64,000 bases of DNA from Oikopleura dioica (taxonomy: Eukaryota; Chordata; Appendicularia; Copelata; Oikopleuridae): contig OU015566.1 of assembly GCA_907165135.1 (NCBI GenBank), positions 7,796,157-7,860,156 on the forward strand, written 5' to 3'. Below are positions 10,201 to 22,100 of the stretch, piece after piece (the stretch's first letter is position 1; each line of letters begins with the position of its first letter). Made by a program: the position numbers and the translations under genes. The notes beneath the pieces are model-generated. The model did not search any database. It was not told the origin of the DNA and worked only from the letters and a program-made list of their open reading frames with translations.

Positions 10201-11327
10201 ACGATCGGCATTACTTTTCCGACGGATTTCGCGTTGATCAGCATTTGTTTCGTAACATTCGCCACGTTCACTTCTTCATTTTCTTTCCAACTTTTTCCGT
10301 GGTCCAAATTTTTATCAGCAATGGAAAGTTACGGTTAGTAAATAACTATTCTCCGGCTACATTTCAAAAAAATAATTCAATTTTCATTTCTCAAAAGACA
10401 ATCTGACTGGTTCGATCGCGCGGGCGCCCAATTAGCGCAAGCATCGATTTCGCCATATGAAAATTCTCTTTCTAAGCCATTATGGTCTTTTTCGCGAGAA
10501 AGTAAAAACTAACGATAAACTGTAATTTGAACCCTGTCAATCATAATCGGTCACCATTGCCATCGATGCATACTGCATTCCCATTTCTCGAGCAATTGAC
10601 GCTAGAATTGCCCTTTTTATAACAGTTTTTCACGAAAACTACCTTCAGGACACGTTGTCATATTGACAATTTCTGCGTTGTAAACATTTCTAAAAACGCA
10701 AGATTCCGCAAAAGTCGAGAATCTGGGTCCTTCGATGCAAACTGTCGTTCCTCTCGTTTTGTGTTCAACCCCACTTTCGCGAAGAGACTCTATCAGAATC
10801 TCTCGTAAATCTTCATCGAATGCTGGTTTTGACGGCAGATGAATAATTCTAAAAAACTTATAATACTCTAATATTTATCGTCTCTTTCTTACCCTCTGGG
10901 TCCTCCATTTTCGATGGCAGTTCCAACATGCGTATTCAACCTGTAACCCTTGGTCATGTCAATATAGTCTGATAAGACTACCAAATCGCCCGGCCTGTAC
11001 TCCTCCTTCAAGCTTCCACAAGCTGTAGTCGCTACAATGTGCGTCACCCCGAGCCGCTTCAGTGCCCACAAGTTCGCACAATAATTCACTAAAATAGAAC
11101 TTGATAAAATCCCACAAAACTATCTTACCTTGGCTGGGAGACTTGTTGTGCAATCTGCCATGTCTGGAGAGAATGAAGACCGTCTCTCCATTGACTTCTC
11201 CTTTAAAAATGGTCGAAGGGTGTCCCCAAGGCGTATTCTCTATGTTTTCTAGCTCTTCTCTGTTCGCCACGATCGTAGGGTCATCTAACCCTGTTCCGCC
11301 AATAATCGCTATCACTACTGTACTCAT
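10185..11327 (-). CDS. MTAP: 5'-methylthioadenosine phosphorylase, truncated by insertion
   Basis: Phosphorolytic cleavage of methylthioadenosine in methionine and adenine salvage. The N-terminus has the family signature IGGTGLDDP, then [25 protein letters not shown] and [13 protein letters not shown] central exon has [11 protein letters not shown] and NMTT; a later exon has MAMVTDYD. The WKENEEV exon corresponds to human DCWKEHEEAV. The link between DYD and WKENEEV (intron 10291-10537) has an apparent AC donor, which is unusual. The coding sequence then runs into the hAT-like element and stops at 10185-10187, losing about 40 C-terminal residues that are preserved at 9087-9243. The start at 11327 follows a GATTTCAG acceptor-like site. 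Confidence 0.85.
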
Positions 11328-11345
11328 TCTGAAATCTTTGAAATT
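11328..11345 (-). promoter_or_regulatory. Probable trans-splice acceptor (MTAP)
   Basis: Minus-strand AAAGATTTCAG ends one base before the MTAP ATG, the same arrangement as at the AP1S, NTAN1 and other start codons here. Confidence 0.45.
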
Positions 11346-12276
11346 CAAATTGAAGTCTGTGTAATTTGAAGTTTTTAATTTATTTTGAATAAGAAATATC
11401 AATAAATTTTCATAATATTCTTAAAGGCCAGCTTAATGGGCCTAACGGTTTCGCTATCCACATGGATACTTGGCGATTTGTCTGTTTCATTTTATTTTCT
11501 TAAAATTTTTTCTATATCATATTTTTCCGAATTATGCTCTCTCCTCAAAGGTCGTTTCTGTCGTCTCTTCAGGGGCCCAGACTGCTCTCTATCATCATCG
11601 GCAGCCTTTAAAAATTATCGTTTCATTTATCCTTCCCGTTTTCTCGGTGCATCGGCGAATCTGGCCATATATAGTGAAACCAATGTCGCTTAGCCGGGAC
11701 CGACCGAGTCGTGAGTCAAACTCACTGAAAAATTACATCATTAGCTTAGTTCTAAGCTCTGCTCAGAGTTGAGTCAGTAGCCTAAGGAATCGGACGGGCC
11801 GGGGGCAAAACCTCTTGTTTCTATTTTAAGTTTTTAAATAATAGATGGAGTAGTATGACCTTGTAACCTCGGATCATCGTGTGCCTCTTTGACTTTTCCT
11901 TGCCTATTTGATTGTAATTTATTTAGAATGCAAACATGTTTGTACAGTCAGAGAATCAGTCGCCTGATGAAATCTGCAGAGATGAAGAGTGTGACTCTTA
12001 CCAAACTATTGATCGCTTCTGAATTCGTTTTTCAATTCCAATGAGATCAAGAATCAAGAGCGATGATCGTGAACTTGAGCTGCTGGAGGCGATTGTTGCG
12101 CTCGTTAAAACCTCCAAGAGCGCGCGGCAAAGCTCAAAAAGGCTCTCTCCCCACAGCTGATGAGTACTACCGAACCAAATAACAACAGTCAAGTGTGAAG
12201 AAAACCCACGCGAGCCCGGTGCTTTTGTCCCTTTTCAACCCCCTTTTTGTTTTATGAAATCGAGATTTGAACAAAA
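11346..12276. other. Divergent intergenic region MTAP / P3H
   Basis: About 930 bp with no convincing gene. A 39-codon ORF at 12041 is open but has no support. GC-rich patches occur near 11690-11810. It should hold promoters for both flanking genes. Confidence 0.35.
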
Positions 12277-14801
12277 ATGAGAGGATCGAAATGTCTGGTA
12301 ACGATAATTTCCGCGACTTCTGCCGGAGATTACTCGCCCTACGATACCCATTATGCCCAGGGAATTCATGCGTATGAGAATGTAAGGCTTCTACCCTCGT
12401 ATTGTTATAAAAAGTTATTTACAGGAAAACTGGACCGAGGCAATAACCGAATTCGAACGAGCAATAGAAGAGAGAAACCGTTATTTAGAAGCAAAGGTGC
12501 ATTGCTCAATCGATAGCTGTGGAAACATCACCGGCGATTCCCTAAAGTCCCTTTCCATCGGATCCGGCTTTAGTCAATACGTCATCGCTCGCGGGCTCTG
12601 TCTTTACAAATGTATGTCTGAGGCGATTGGGAAGAAATACGTCGATTGGAGGATTTTACCTTCGGTGGATGAAGAATTTCAAGCTCGCCTGCCGTACCAG
12701 TATCTCAATGTCGCCTATTTCAAAAGTGGAAACATCAGAAAAGCGTTGGAAACTGCCTTTACTTTCTTCAACGCTGATCCTTCCGATCCAGGTGATTTTC
12801 ACCCCTCTTTCTTCTTTCATATCATCTTTTTAGAGATGCAGGATACCCTGGCTTTTTACCAAGAAATGGAAGAAGTTGACGACTCCATGTTTGTCGATAT
12901 AGAAAATCCAGAGCATCTAAAGCACTACGAAATCGCCCAGTCAGTTTATCAGCTCGAAGATTATCCTCAAGCGATTTCCGAATTCGAGCAAAGCCTTCAT
13001 TGGTACTGGGACAGTATGGACGAATGCAGAGCGCTCTGCGATGCTCCGTTTGATTTCGGCGACGATTATCCAGACGAGCTGCCAAATTATCATCTTTTCC
13101 AGACAAAAATGGTTGCACAGCTACTCGAATGCCGGCTCAAGTGCGTCAAACAAATGGAACTGCCATGCGGCCGGTACCATCGTCGGTCGAACAGCGATCT
13201 TCTGCCGATTCATTACCATTATTTGATGTTTGCTTATCACGAAATCGGGGATGATCCAAAGGCGGCTTCGATGGCAAAGACATATCTGACATTTCATCCT
13301 GACAATGAGCCTATGCAGATAAATATACAGTTCTTCGATCAGGAAGTTTACGAAGCTGCACAGCCAGAAGAAAAAGCCGTCAAGTTTCACAAAAAACTCA
13401 TGCGAGAAGTAAAAATGCTCGAATACCTTGAACATCACTTTGGCCCGACATATGGGTTCAAATACGACTATGCCTTGCTCACGCCCTTTCCCGACGAAAT
13501 GTTTTTCGAAGCGGAAGATGAGCGGCTTATGAATGAAGATATCGGAGATATTGACGAGAACTCGCAAACTCCCTGGGATCCTGAGAACGAGGTCAAAGAT
13601 CCGCCGACTTTTGGACCATCTTATGATACTCCCTTCCCTACTGGTGCTGAAATGTAAGTTACTTTGATATTAAAATGCGCTGATAATACCTCTTCTTAGA
13701 GGTTACGAATCGGTGGCGGAGAAAATCGATGATCTTCTTTTCGACCCCCTTGCGGAACCTGACAAAGTGAAACAGGTCGATACCGTTCACGGAAAACTGC
13801 CGTATTACTCTGCTGGTGATGAGAAATTCGGATATGTCGTGCGAGATTCGCCGAAATATAGCGTTTTTGACGATGGGCCAGCTGTGAATGCAGAAGGACC
13901 AGTCGCTGATGGAGCTGTTTTGAAGCAAAACTCGACACGTATTTGTTCTTCTATTTTTTGCATTTTCAATTGTTCTTTTAGATCTTGCGGGACCGACGAG
14001 ATTTGTCATGGACGGTCTTTTATCAGATGAGCAGTGCGAGTCCTTGTATAAACTCGCTTCTTACGGTATTGTTGGAGACGGCTACGAAGGGGACAAGAAA
14101 CCTCACTCAAAAGGAGAAGAGTTTGCTGGAATCAGCCTTCTCACTGCAGCTAGATTGGCAGATATTGGAGCGGTAGAGACAGCAGCGGTTCAGCTCTATC
14201 ACGACATCAATTCTAAGTTAGCAAAGATCGTCAAAGAGTATTTCAAGCTGGAGACTGATCTTTATATCGGTAAGCCTAGTCCTGATTCAGTTTTGGAGTT
14301 GACTTTCTTCATCTAGATTTCATTCATCTGGTTTGTCGAGATCCGAAGGATGAAAAAACGACCGACGAAGATGGGAACATCATTCTTTCGCACCCAGTCC
14401 ACCCCGACAACTGTCTCTACCTCCCCGACGGAACTTGCCCCCGTCGGCCGCCAGCATACGTCTGGCGAGAATACTCGGCCGTGCTCTATTTGAACGAAGA
14501 CATTGAAGGAGGCGAGATCTTCTTCGCGGATCCAAGCGGCAAATACGCACTCGCAGGGGTCAAGCCGAAGTGCGGCCGTCTTGTTGGCTTCTGCGCCGGG
14601 ACAGACTGTCTTCACGGTGTCAAAAAGCTCACCGGAGGCAAACGTTGCGCCTTGCCTATTTGGTACACGACGAGAAAAGAGAAAGAAGATTTCACGCTCG
14701 AAGATGCTCGTGCGATTCTCAAAAGACTCAATTCTAGCTCTGCATCAAACACAGATTCTGACAGTTCTGAAAAAATGCCCTCTGAAAAAACTGAACTCTA
14801 A
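12277..14801 (+). CDS. P3H: Prolyl 3-hydroxylase (leprecan family)
   Basis: ER enzyme that 3-hydroxylates proline in collagen. The N-terminal half has the TPR-like helices with paired cysteines (CLYKCM, CRALCD, CRLKC) of the CRTAP/P3H family. The C-terminal half is a 2-oxoglutarate/Fe(II) dioxygenase: HPVHPDN supplies the HxD, YSAVLYLNED follows, and GTDCLHGVKKL plus GKRCALPIW supply the distal His and the 2OG-binding Arg. The protein ends KTEL, a KDEL-type ER retrieval signal. The N-terminus is hydrophobic (CLVTIISATSA), a short signal peptide. One 42-bp intron (12792-12833) keeps frame and has no stop, so it can be mistaken for coding; removing it gives the family-like DPEMQDTLAFYQ. Further short introns lie near 13655-13700 and 13938-13980. 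Confidence 0.92.
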
Positions 14802-14841
14802 GTAAAAAAAATGAAAAAAAGACTAGAAATATTGAAAAGCA

Positions 14842-14847
14842 AATAAA
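14842..14847 (+). terminator. Poly(A) signal AATAAA (P3H)
   Basis: AATAAA 41 bp after the P3H stop and about 145 bp before the next plus-strand start, as expected for tightly packed or operonic genes. Confidence 0.5.
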
Positions 14848-14970
14848 TTAAAAACGTCTGTACAAAATGCTGAAAGAAATGAGAGATCTTCTGTTATGAA
14901 TCATTATAATCGACCGATCAATTTGAATTGCCTTCGGTAAATGAGAGTCAGTAAAGTGGCAGGCTGTGAA

Positions 14971-14983
14971 CACTTTTTTTCAG
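14971..14983 (+). promoter_or_regulatory. Probable trans-splice acceptor (ARM-BTB gene)
   Basis: CACTTTTTTTCAG, a strong acceptor 9 bp before the chosen ATG at 14992, with no upstream donor in frame. It lies 170 bp after the P3H stop, supporting an operon of P3H and this gene. Confidence 0.5.
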
Positions 14984-14991
14984 AAAATGGG

Positions 14992-17900
14992 ATGGTTTCA
15001 ATAAGTCAACTTGTTCATTATACTCATGATGTCGCGAAGCAGGTGCTTCTTGAGGCGAGAGAAAGGTCCAGGAAAACTGCGAATATAAAGGCTTTCATAG
15101 GTATGAAAATTCAATCAAAAAATCTACCACAATCATTCTTTAGCGGACAATGCTCTCACCCATCTGGCTTCGTACATCATGCAGCCGCCTCCCCCAGAGC
15201 TACTCAACCTATCCCTTTCCGTCTTTGCCAATTTACTGAGCGACGAAGATGCCAAACGCCAAATCAACCGCGAACAAATTCAAGGACTCATCCGTCTCCT
15301 CGACGAAACAACTGCAGATGAAGACTTCGACGGCACACAAGAAGTTCAAATTGAAATGAAAGGGCGATTGATTCGAGCGCTGACGAATGTTGCCCAAGGA
15401 AGCGCCGCCAATCGCGATATTTTGGTCGAAAACGGCGCGTTCAAGAGCATCGGCGCAGCGACTCTTTCCGAAGAGAATCCCGACCTGTACGAGGTCGCCT
15501 GCCGAGCACTGAGAATCATTCCATCAGACGCAGTCCAGCGAAAACTCGCAGCAACAACATGTGCGGAAATCCCGGCGAAGGCGCTACTCATGGATCGCAA
15601 AATCGCCAGGTCCGCCGTCAGAGCAGTTTCTAATCTGTCAAAAGCTATCAATCCGCATTTGACGTCATCCCTTCTCCATTACGATGGAAAGCCAATCAAG
15701 GTTCTTCTCAGAGCGATCACCTCTAGGTAAAGTTAAAACATGGGCATCATCGTAATTTTTTTTATTTTAGCCACTCAGATTGGTAATTTTTTATCTTTCA
15801 TTTATCGATTTTACAAGATTTTCACTTTGCTTGAGCGTTTTCTATTAATATTTTTCATTTAACGAACTTCATTTATTGACAATTACGATTTTTGATAATA
15901 ACAATAATGCAATAAAAACTGACTCAAATCACGAGTTATCAAGTTCAATTGCGTGCGTTTATCAATTTATCAGAAAACAGTGCGAGACATCAGTCTCTTG
16001 AGTGAAGGGAAACAAAACAAGAGACGATGGGATCAGAATAAAAGTCATTGAAATCAAATTCAGGACAATTTCGACGCGCCAGGATGCACTCAGTGCAGTT
16101 TTACGGCTGACCCAGAGAGTCGGAGCGCTACGACCGAAGATTTGCTCCTACGGCGGTCTGCAGCTCTTCAAAGCTAACTTAGAGAAAACGGGAGGCGGGT
16201 ACACTCGTTTCGGGATCCCCTTCCTCCGCTCAATTTGCTGCTGCATTAGAGAAGCAATAAATCGAAAGAAAGTGCGAGAAATTGGCTGCCTGAGAAACTT
16301 TTCGAAAATTCTTGAAAAGCCAATTACTTCGGAAACAAAACCGCTGGCGGAAGGAGATGAGTGGATTCTGATGGCAAAAGCGATTGTTCTGACTTCGCTC
16401 ACGAACTTTTATTATGACGATGAAGGGATAACGGAAATGATATCGTTGGATTTTGCTTCGTCGATTGCTACTCTCGTAAGTTCTGAAGCCATTATCTCAG
16501 TTTACTTTTCCAAATATATATGAAATAATAAAATAAAAAATATAATTTCAAATAAAATTTGATTACAATCGACTTTAACAGTTGCACAATAATAAGCAAA
16601 AATACATTTATTTCAAATATTCTTGTGCTGCATAACGATGTCGGTTAATAACTGCTCCTTCCTAAAGGCTTGAGTTTCATTTTAATTTTTCGTCAGTGAA
16701 GAATCGTTATATTCATTTTCATGTCATTCTTCGAAAATTTTCGAATTGTCTCGTAAATTATGATCTTCTATTTATGTAAAAAATTCCAAATGTAATCTTG
16801 TCTCCCTCTTTATGGCGTGAGCAAGCATTATCCAATTTCACGCAAATTTATGAAACCAAGTGATGCTAGAACCAATTTCAAAGAAATCAATGAATTTTCA
16901 GCTTCCTGAAACACTGATCGACATCGCCGAAAGCCCAGATGCACCGACCGACTACGACCATCAAATTGCTGCTAGCTCCGATTTGCCCACCGCTTTCAAC
17001 AAAGTAGACCTCGTTGCTCCTCTAACCGCGCCGCAGAATTCCGTCCAGAAGATGAAAAGACTTCAAAGTAGCTCTTCGTCTGATGAGTCTTTTGAATCAG
17101 GTCTTAGCCCTCCCAGCTCGCCTGTCAGAAGAGCATTCAAAAGAAGAAAACGCAGTCATAGAACTTGGAGCAGTAGCTCTGACGAAAGTCTCGGAACTCC
17201 TGGATTGCCCGCTTCTCGCGATCGCTTATCAGCAATTGAAGCTTCGCCCGACCGAAGCAGATCTGCAAGCCCCTTGTCAATTTTACCTACTCCACCTCCA
17301 ACACCTAATCATGAGCCAACCCAAACTCCCCCTGTGCAAGAAAAAGTCTCGAATAAACTGACTCAGGAAGAAGCCGCGATTACAATTCTCAACAGATTCA
17401 TGATGGTCAAACCAAACGAAACAATCGAGCAATTATCAAAGCCAGAAGTCATCATTGCGATATTTTCGTACATCAGCAAAGGCGGCCAGCTGAATTGGAT
17501 AATTCAGAAGATCATGGAAAGCATCATCTCAAAGGGAAAATTTAGCAATCTTCTGATCGCAAATTTCATGACCGTCTTGGCAAAGACAATCGAAGACCGA
17601 TACACTCTTGATCTCCCGGAAGACAAAAAGGACGATCTTCTTTGCAACATCACTGCGAAATGGATAGAAGAATTTGTTGTTGCTTCAAGAGAACATATTT
17701 TCACAATAGACGCTTGGCTAGAAGCCGGAGAGGATGATCAACAACTGGCGGTGGCGCGAACGATTCCATTTTTGCTCAGTGACGAGTCTAACTGGCTTCA
17801 TTTGCCGGCTTCTTTCGATATTTTAAAAGTGAGTGTAAAAGGGAAAAGCAGCCTGGTTAAGAAAATCTTTAGGATAATATTGATGAGCACAGTTTTCGAT

Positions 17901-18811
17901 CAATCCTTGCGTTTTGCACCGAAGCACTAAAAAAGATCCCCCGGATTGCAGATAATTCGGAATCCCATAATTCGGAATCGCTTATGATTGGTAAAGATTA
18001 CGATGATAAGCGGACCGTGACGGTGAAACTCGCAGACTGCAGCGTGACTGTCTCGCGGCGAAGGTTGGAAGAGATTTCACCAATGTTTCAGGAACGGAAT
18101 TCTTCGGAGTCAAGAATAATGATTTCATCTGATAAAATCACTTCTGACCAATGATTTTTCCGCATCAAATTGAGTTTACTCAATTGGTTAACCAATAAGA
18201 ATATTCCAAAAAAGGCGATGTTACATCACGCCGATTCAGCGCAATTCACCGAATCTACCGATCTTATCCAATTGCCTACTTTCGATTCGGAGATTGTTTC
18301 GTTCGTCCTTGGAGTTTCCAAAACAAAACCAAAAGATCCTATCTCTGTTGATCTCTTTTGCCAACAGTATTTGATCGAGGAAAACATCAGACAAAAAATT
18401 CAAAGGTAAAAAGCTTACAGACATCAAGGACATAATTAATAATTATAAAACTTAGCGCGCTTTGGGACTCGATCAAAAAAGGGTTGGAAGATGGTGAAAA
18501 CGAGTCCCTTCTGATTCACGTTTCGGAAAACTCGAATTCCGAGCAGCTTTTGCCCTGGCCAGTGCGCGTCGTCGAGCACTTGGTTGACTTTTCCAACCGC
18601 TCGTTTTTCAAAAGATTTTTCTTCTCCCAATCAGGTAACGCCCCGTTATTCGCCCGATTCAGAAAAAATAAGAGAAATTTTAAGATCATGTTTTCAACAT
18701 TCTGAATTATCTTCTGAGAGTTTCTTCACCGACATCAACATCCTGACTCAAATTTCAACTTTCAACATCATCTTTTTTTTTCAACTATGTCTATCTTGCA
18801 GTTTTCTCTGA
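14992..18811 (+). CDS. Armadillo-repeat protein with BTB-like domain (ARMC5-like)
   Basis: Begins MVSISQLVHY after a strong acceptor. The first exons encode helical repeats of armadillo type (ALTHLASYIM, LSLSVFANLLSDEDA, RLIRALTNVAQGSAANRD, RSAVRAVSNLSKA). The next have RQDALSAVLRLTQRVGALRP. A long Ser/Pro-rich linker (about 17040-17350) follows, then more helices. Near 18020 comes a BTB-like stretch (VTVKLADCSVTVSRRRLEEI), followed by a helical C-terminus ending at 18809-18811. The ARM + linker + BTB order resembles ARMC5, which serves as a cullin-3 substrate adaptor; this is inference from architecture. Two introns are unusually long (15727-16062 and about 16474-16900). An in-frame TGA at 18152-18154 interrupts the BTB region unless a weak 66-bp GT-AG intron is used. 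Confidence 0.55.
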
Positions 18812-19114
18812 GTTTCTGTGACTTGAATTTTCGCTGTTTCTTTACATTCGAGAAAAATCATTTTAATTTTTTTACGCAATTTTTTATCATTTCTAGACTT
18901 GCGATAACAAAAACTTTTGGTGAGTTTATGGACTAATGAATTATTCACAACATGAAGATCGACAGCGCTAAGGGACGGATTTACAGAGATTCTTCGTTTA
19001 TTTGTTTTACACTTCAGTGGAAATTTTATGTAATTTCCAGCCTCATACCTACTCGAGAAGGCTACATTTTTAGGATTAAAAAAGAAAGGCTCTAGCAAAA
19101 AATGTAAATCCCGA
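18812..19114. other. Spacer between ARM-BTB gene and HUWE1
   Basis: About 300 bp, same-strand neighbours, T-rich at its start. An acceptor-like GGCTCTAG lies about 20 bp before the HUWE1 ATG, and a minimal uORF (ATGTAA) falls between. Confidence 0.35.
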
Positions 19115-22100
19115 ATGAAGCTGAAAAAGAGTCACACAGAACCTCCCGCCGATTGCGCCGAGCTTATCGAGAAGCTCGTCGGGCTCAACCACGATGAACT
19201 ACTCGATACCTTGACGAAAATCAACACATGGACAGTTGGCAAGTGCGAGCTTTACCACTGGGTTTCTGTGCTCGACAAGTTCGATGAGATCCTCGGCGAG
19301 GCTTGTTCGACTGTTGAAGGGCACCAATGGTACTACAAAGTGGACAAGGATTCGAAGCTTCGCGATCTTGTTCTCGGGATCTTGAACTTTACCGCCTTGC
19401 TCATTGAGTACTCTTGCTCCCGTCACATCTACAATAGGTACAAATAATGACATTACCCAATAGCGAAATGCTATTTTTAGCATCGATCATGTAATCTCGC
19501 TCATGTGCGTCGCAGACCTGGACGTCACCCATTCTGTTCTCAACCTTCTCTACACTTTCACCAAGCGATCTACCTATTTAACTCGCCTAAATCAGGATAC
19601 GCGTAAACGACTCATTGCCCAGCTCACCTATTTAGCAGACTCCTGGGGTGGGAAAGGTACCTTTTATCAACTCCAAGCTCACGACTTATTCTTACTCTAG
19701 AAAACGGCTACGGCCTGGCAGAATGTTGCACGGAAAGTGACAACCGCCAAAAGTCCGCCACAACGCTTCACTTCGACTTCCGCGTCGAAGATGACAGCAA
19801 AAACGATCAACACCAAATCGAATCCAAAATCGAGTCAATCTATATACAGGATATGTCGGTCTTTACCGACCCTCTTGGAAAAATTATGGAAGAGCTTCTT
19901 GACATGTACAACCGCTTGCCCAAAAATCTTCACATGAAGCTTTACACTCAACTTCGACTTGGTAATTTCACTCTTCATTTTTCTCTATTTCGATCTTTTT
20001 TACTTAGCCCATTCATTCGGAAACAGCGCTGACCGGCTCAAGTGCGTTCAAGTCCGACTCCATGCAATTTCTGTTCTTGTTTTCATGAGCACTTCCGAAG
20101 CGTCGATGAGTCCCGTTCTCTATCCCGGCTTTGTCGAAGAAATCGTCGACTTGCTCATGCTTGAAGCTGATGAAAAGCTCATCGAGATCAAAGCCGCCGC
20201 TTTACGAACGATCACATCCATCGTCCATCTCGACCACCATCCGCGCCTCGTCACGATCATCGATGCCACTGGAAGTGGCGAGTACCACGGCCTTTTGCCA
20301 AAACTCATTCGTGAGTGCATCGCATCGATGACAAGCGAAGACGCGGCTGAACAAGGTGCGCCCGCTCGATTTCCTCATAGCCTCTCCACTGCCTTATTTT
20401 CCTTCCTCTACCACTTGTCCAGCTATGAGAGTGGCGCCGAAGCCCTTGTCAACTCTGGCATGGTCGAGAGCCTCCTCACTGTCATCCAGAAGATAGGCGA
20501 TCAGCAAGACCAGATAATGTTCGTCACACGAGCTGTTCGAATCGTCGACTTGGTCACAAACGTCGAGATGACCAGCTTCTCTGGATTAAAAGGCGTTCAA
20601 ATCTTCATCGATCGACTTGAGCGCGAAGTGGCCAGCTGCAGGGTGGAAGCTCCAAGAGAACTCGAGCCAAGAAAGAAATCAGCTGATGGGACAATGGAGA
20701 TCGACGAAAATCTCCAAGAGTTTACCAAGAAAGGAGTGCAATGCATGCCCCAGCGATCAGCCTTGTTCAAATCGATCCTCAACTTTTTGAAGAAGACGAT
20801 TCAAGACCAAACGATGGCCGAATCCATCAGGCACATTATGGAGAGCTCACTGCCAAAATCCCTCAAACACATCATCTCCAACTGCGACTACTACGGCGCG
20901 AGCTTGTTCCTTGTCGCACTCGAGGTTGTACAATTCTACGTGTTTCACGAGCCATCTTTGCTTTCCAACATGCAAGAAACCGGCATTACTGATGTTATCC
21001 TTCAAGCTCTTTTGATCAAAGGTCCTCCAGCGACCAAAGAAGTCCTTCAGTTTCTTCCCGCCATTTTTACAGCTATGTGCATGAATGAAGCTGGCCTCAA
21101 CGAGTTCCAGAGCTACAACCCATTCGAGAAGATGTTCAGAGTTCTGATCAACATCGACTATCTCCAGGCGATGAAAAAACGCCGTAGTTCTGAGTCAGCA
21201 ACGGATACTGCTGGAACTCTTGGCTCATCTGTTGATGAACTGATGCGTCATCAGAACTCTCTTCGAAAGCCTGCGATCGCAGCGGCTATCGACCTTTTGC
21301 ACCATCTTGTTGATATTGGAAACAACCCTGATACCATCGTCGTAAAAACTCTGTCCAGCACTTCGAAAGTCGATGCTACTGTTACAGCTGAACCAGTAAC
21401 AATTGACCAGGAAACTCAATCTGACGAGGAACGCGCAACGATGGACGGAGAGTTCGTAGATGACGGAAATGTTGAAAATCCAAAGAAGCGACGTAAACTC
21501 GTCGACATGATTGAGGAACAGAAGAAAATAAAAGAACCTGAGAAAGTCCCATTGATGGAATACATCGTCAACGTTTGCAAGTTCCTCGACTCGATGCTTT
21601 CGAACAATAACACTCCTGATCACTGCAAAGAATTTATCGCAGCCGGCGGTGTTCCAGTCTTGCTGAAACTTGTTTCACTAAAATCACTTCCGCTAGATTT
21701 CCCAACTTCGGCAGCGGCTCAGCAAGTCGCTTCTGTTCTACGAGTGGTGTTCGTCCTCTCAAAGGACAAGTCTGTGCTGAAAGCAACGATAGATGTCGTA
21801 AAAGAGTGGCTTGACAAATATGACCAATACTGGCAACAGGAGTCCTCCAAGGCAACGATTGAGTCACCTTCATTGATGTTGCGTGAATATACTGATAGCA
21901 CATTGGATCCGGTCAGATCTTCAATTGAAATGCCAATTTTTCAGCTAACGAGCAAGATCTTCGGCTTCGTAAATCTCCTTCAAAATATGACGAGCAATGT
22001 TCAAAACGAAGCACGTGTTATCTGTGTCAAAGTGTGGAGCAGTGAGACAAGCTTAAAAGTTCTTGATGGCTTCGCGAAGCTCTATCGAAATCTGATTTGG

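Noticed and set aside
11346-11810. Possible MITE in the MTAP/P3H intergenic region
   Set aside because: GC-rich patches near both ends suggested termini, but no inverted repeat or target duplication could be matched.
12041-12160. 39-codon ORF upstream of P3H
   Set aside because: Too short, without splice or homology support.
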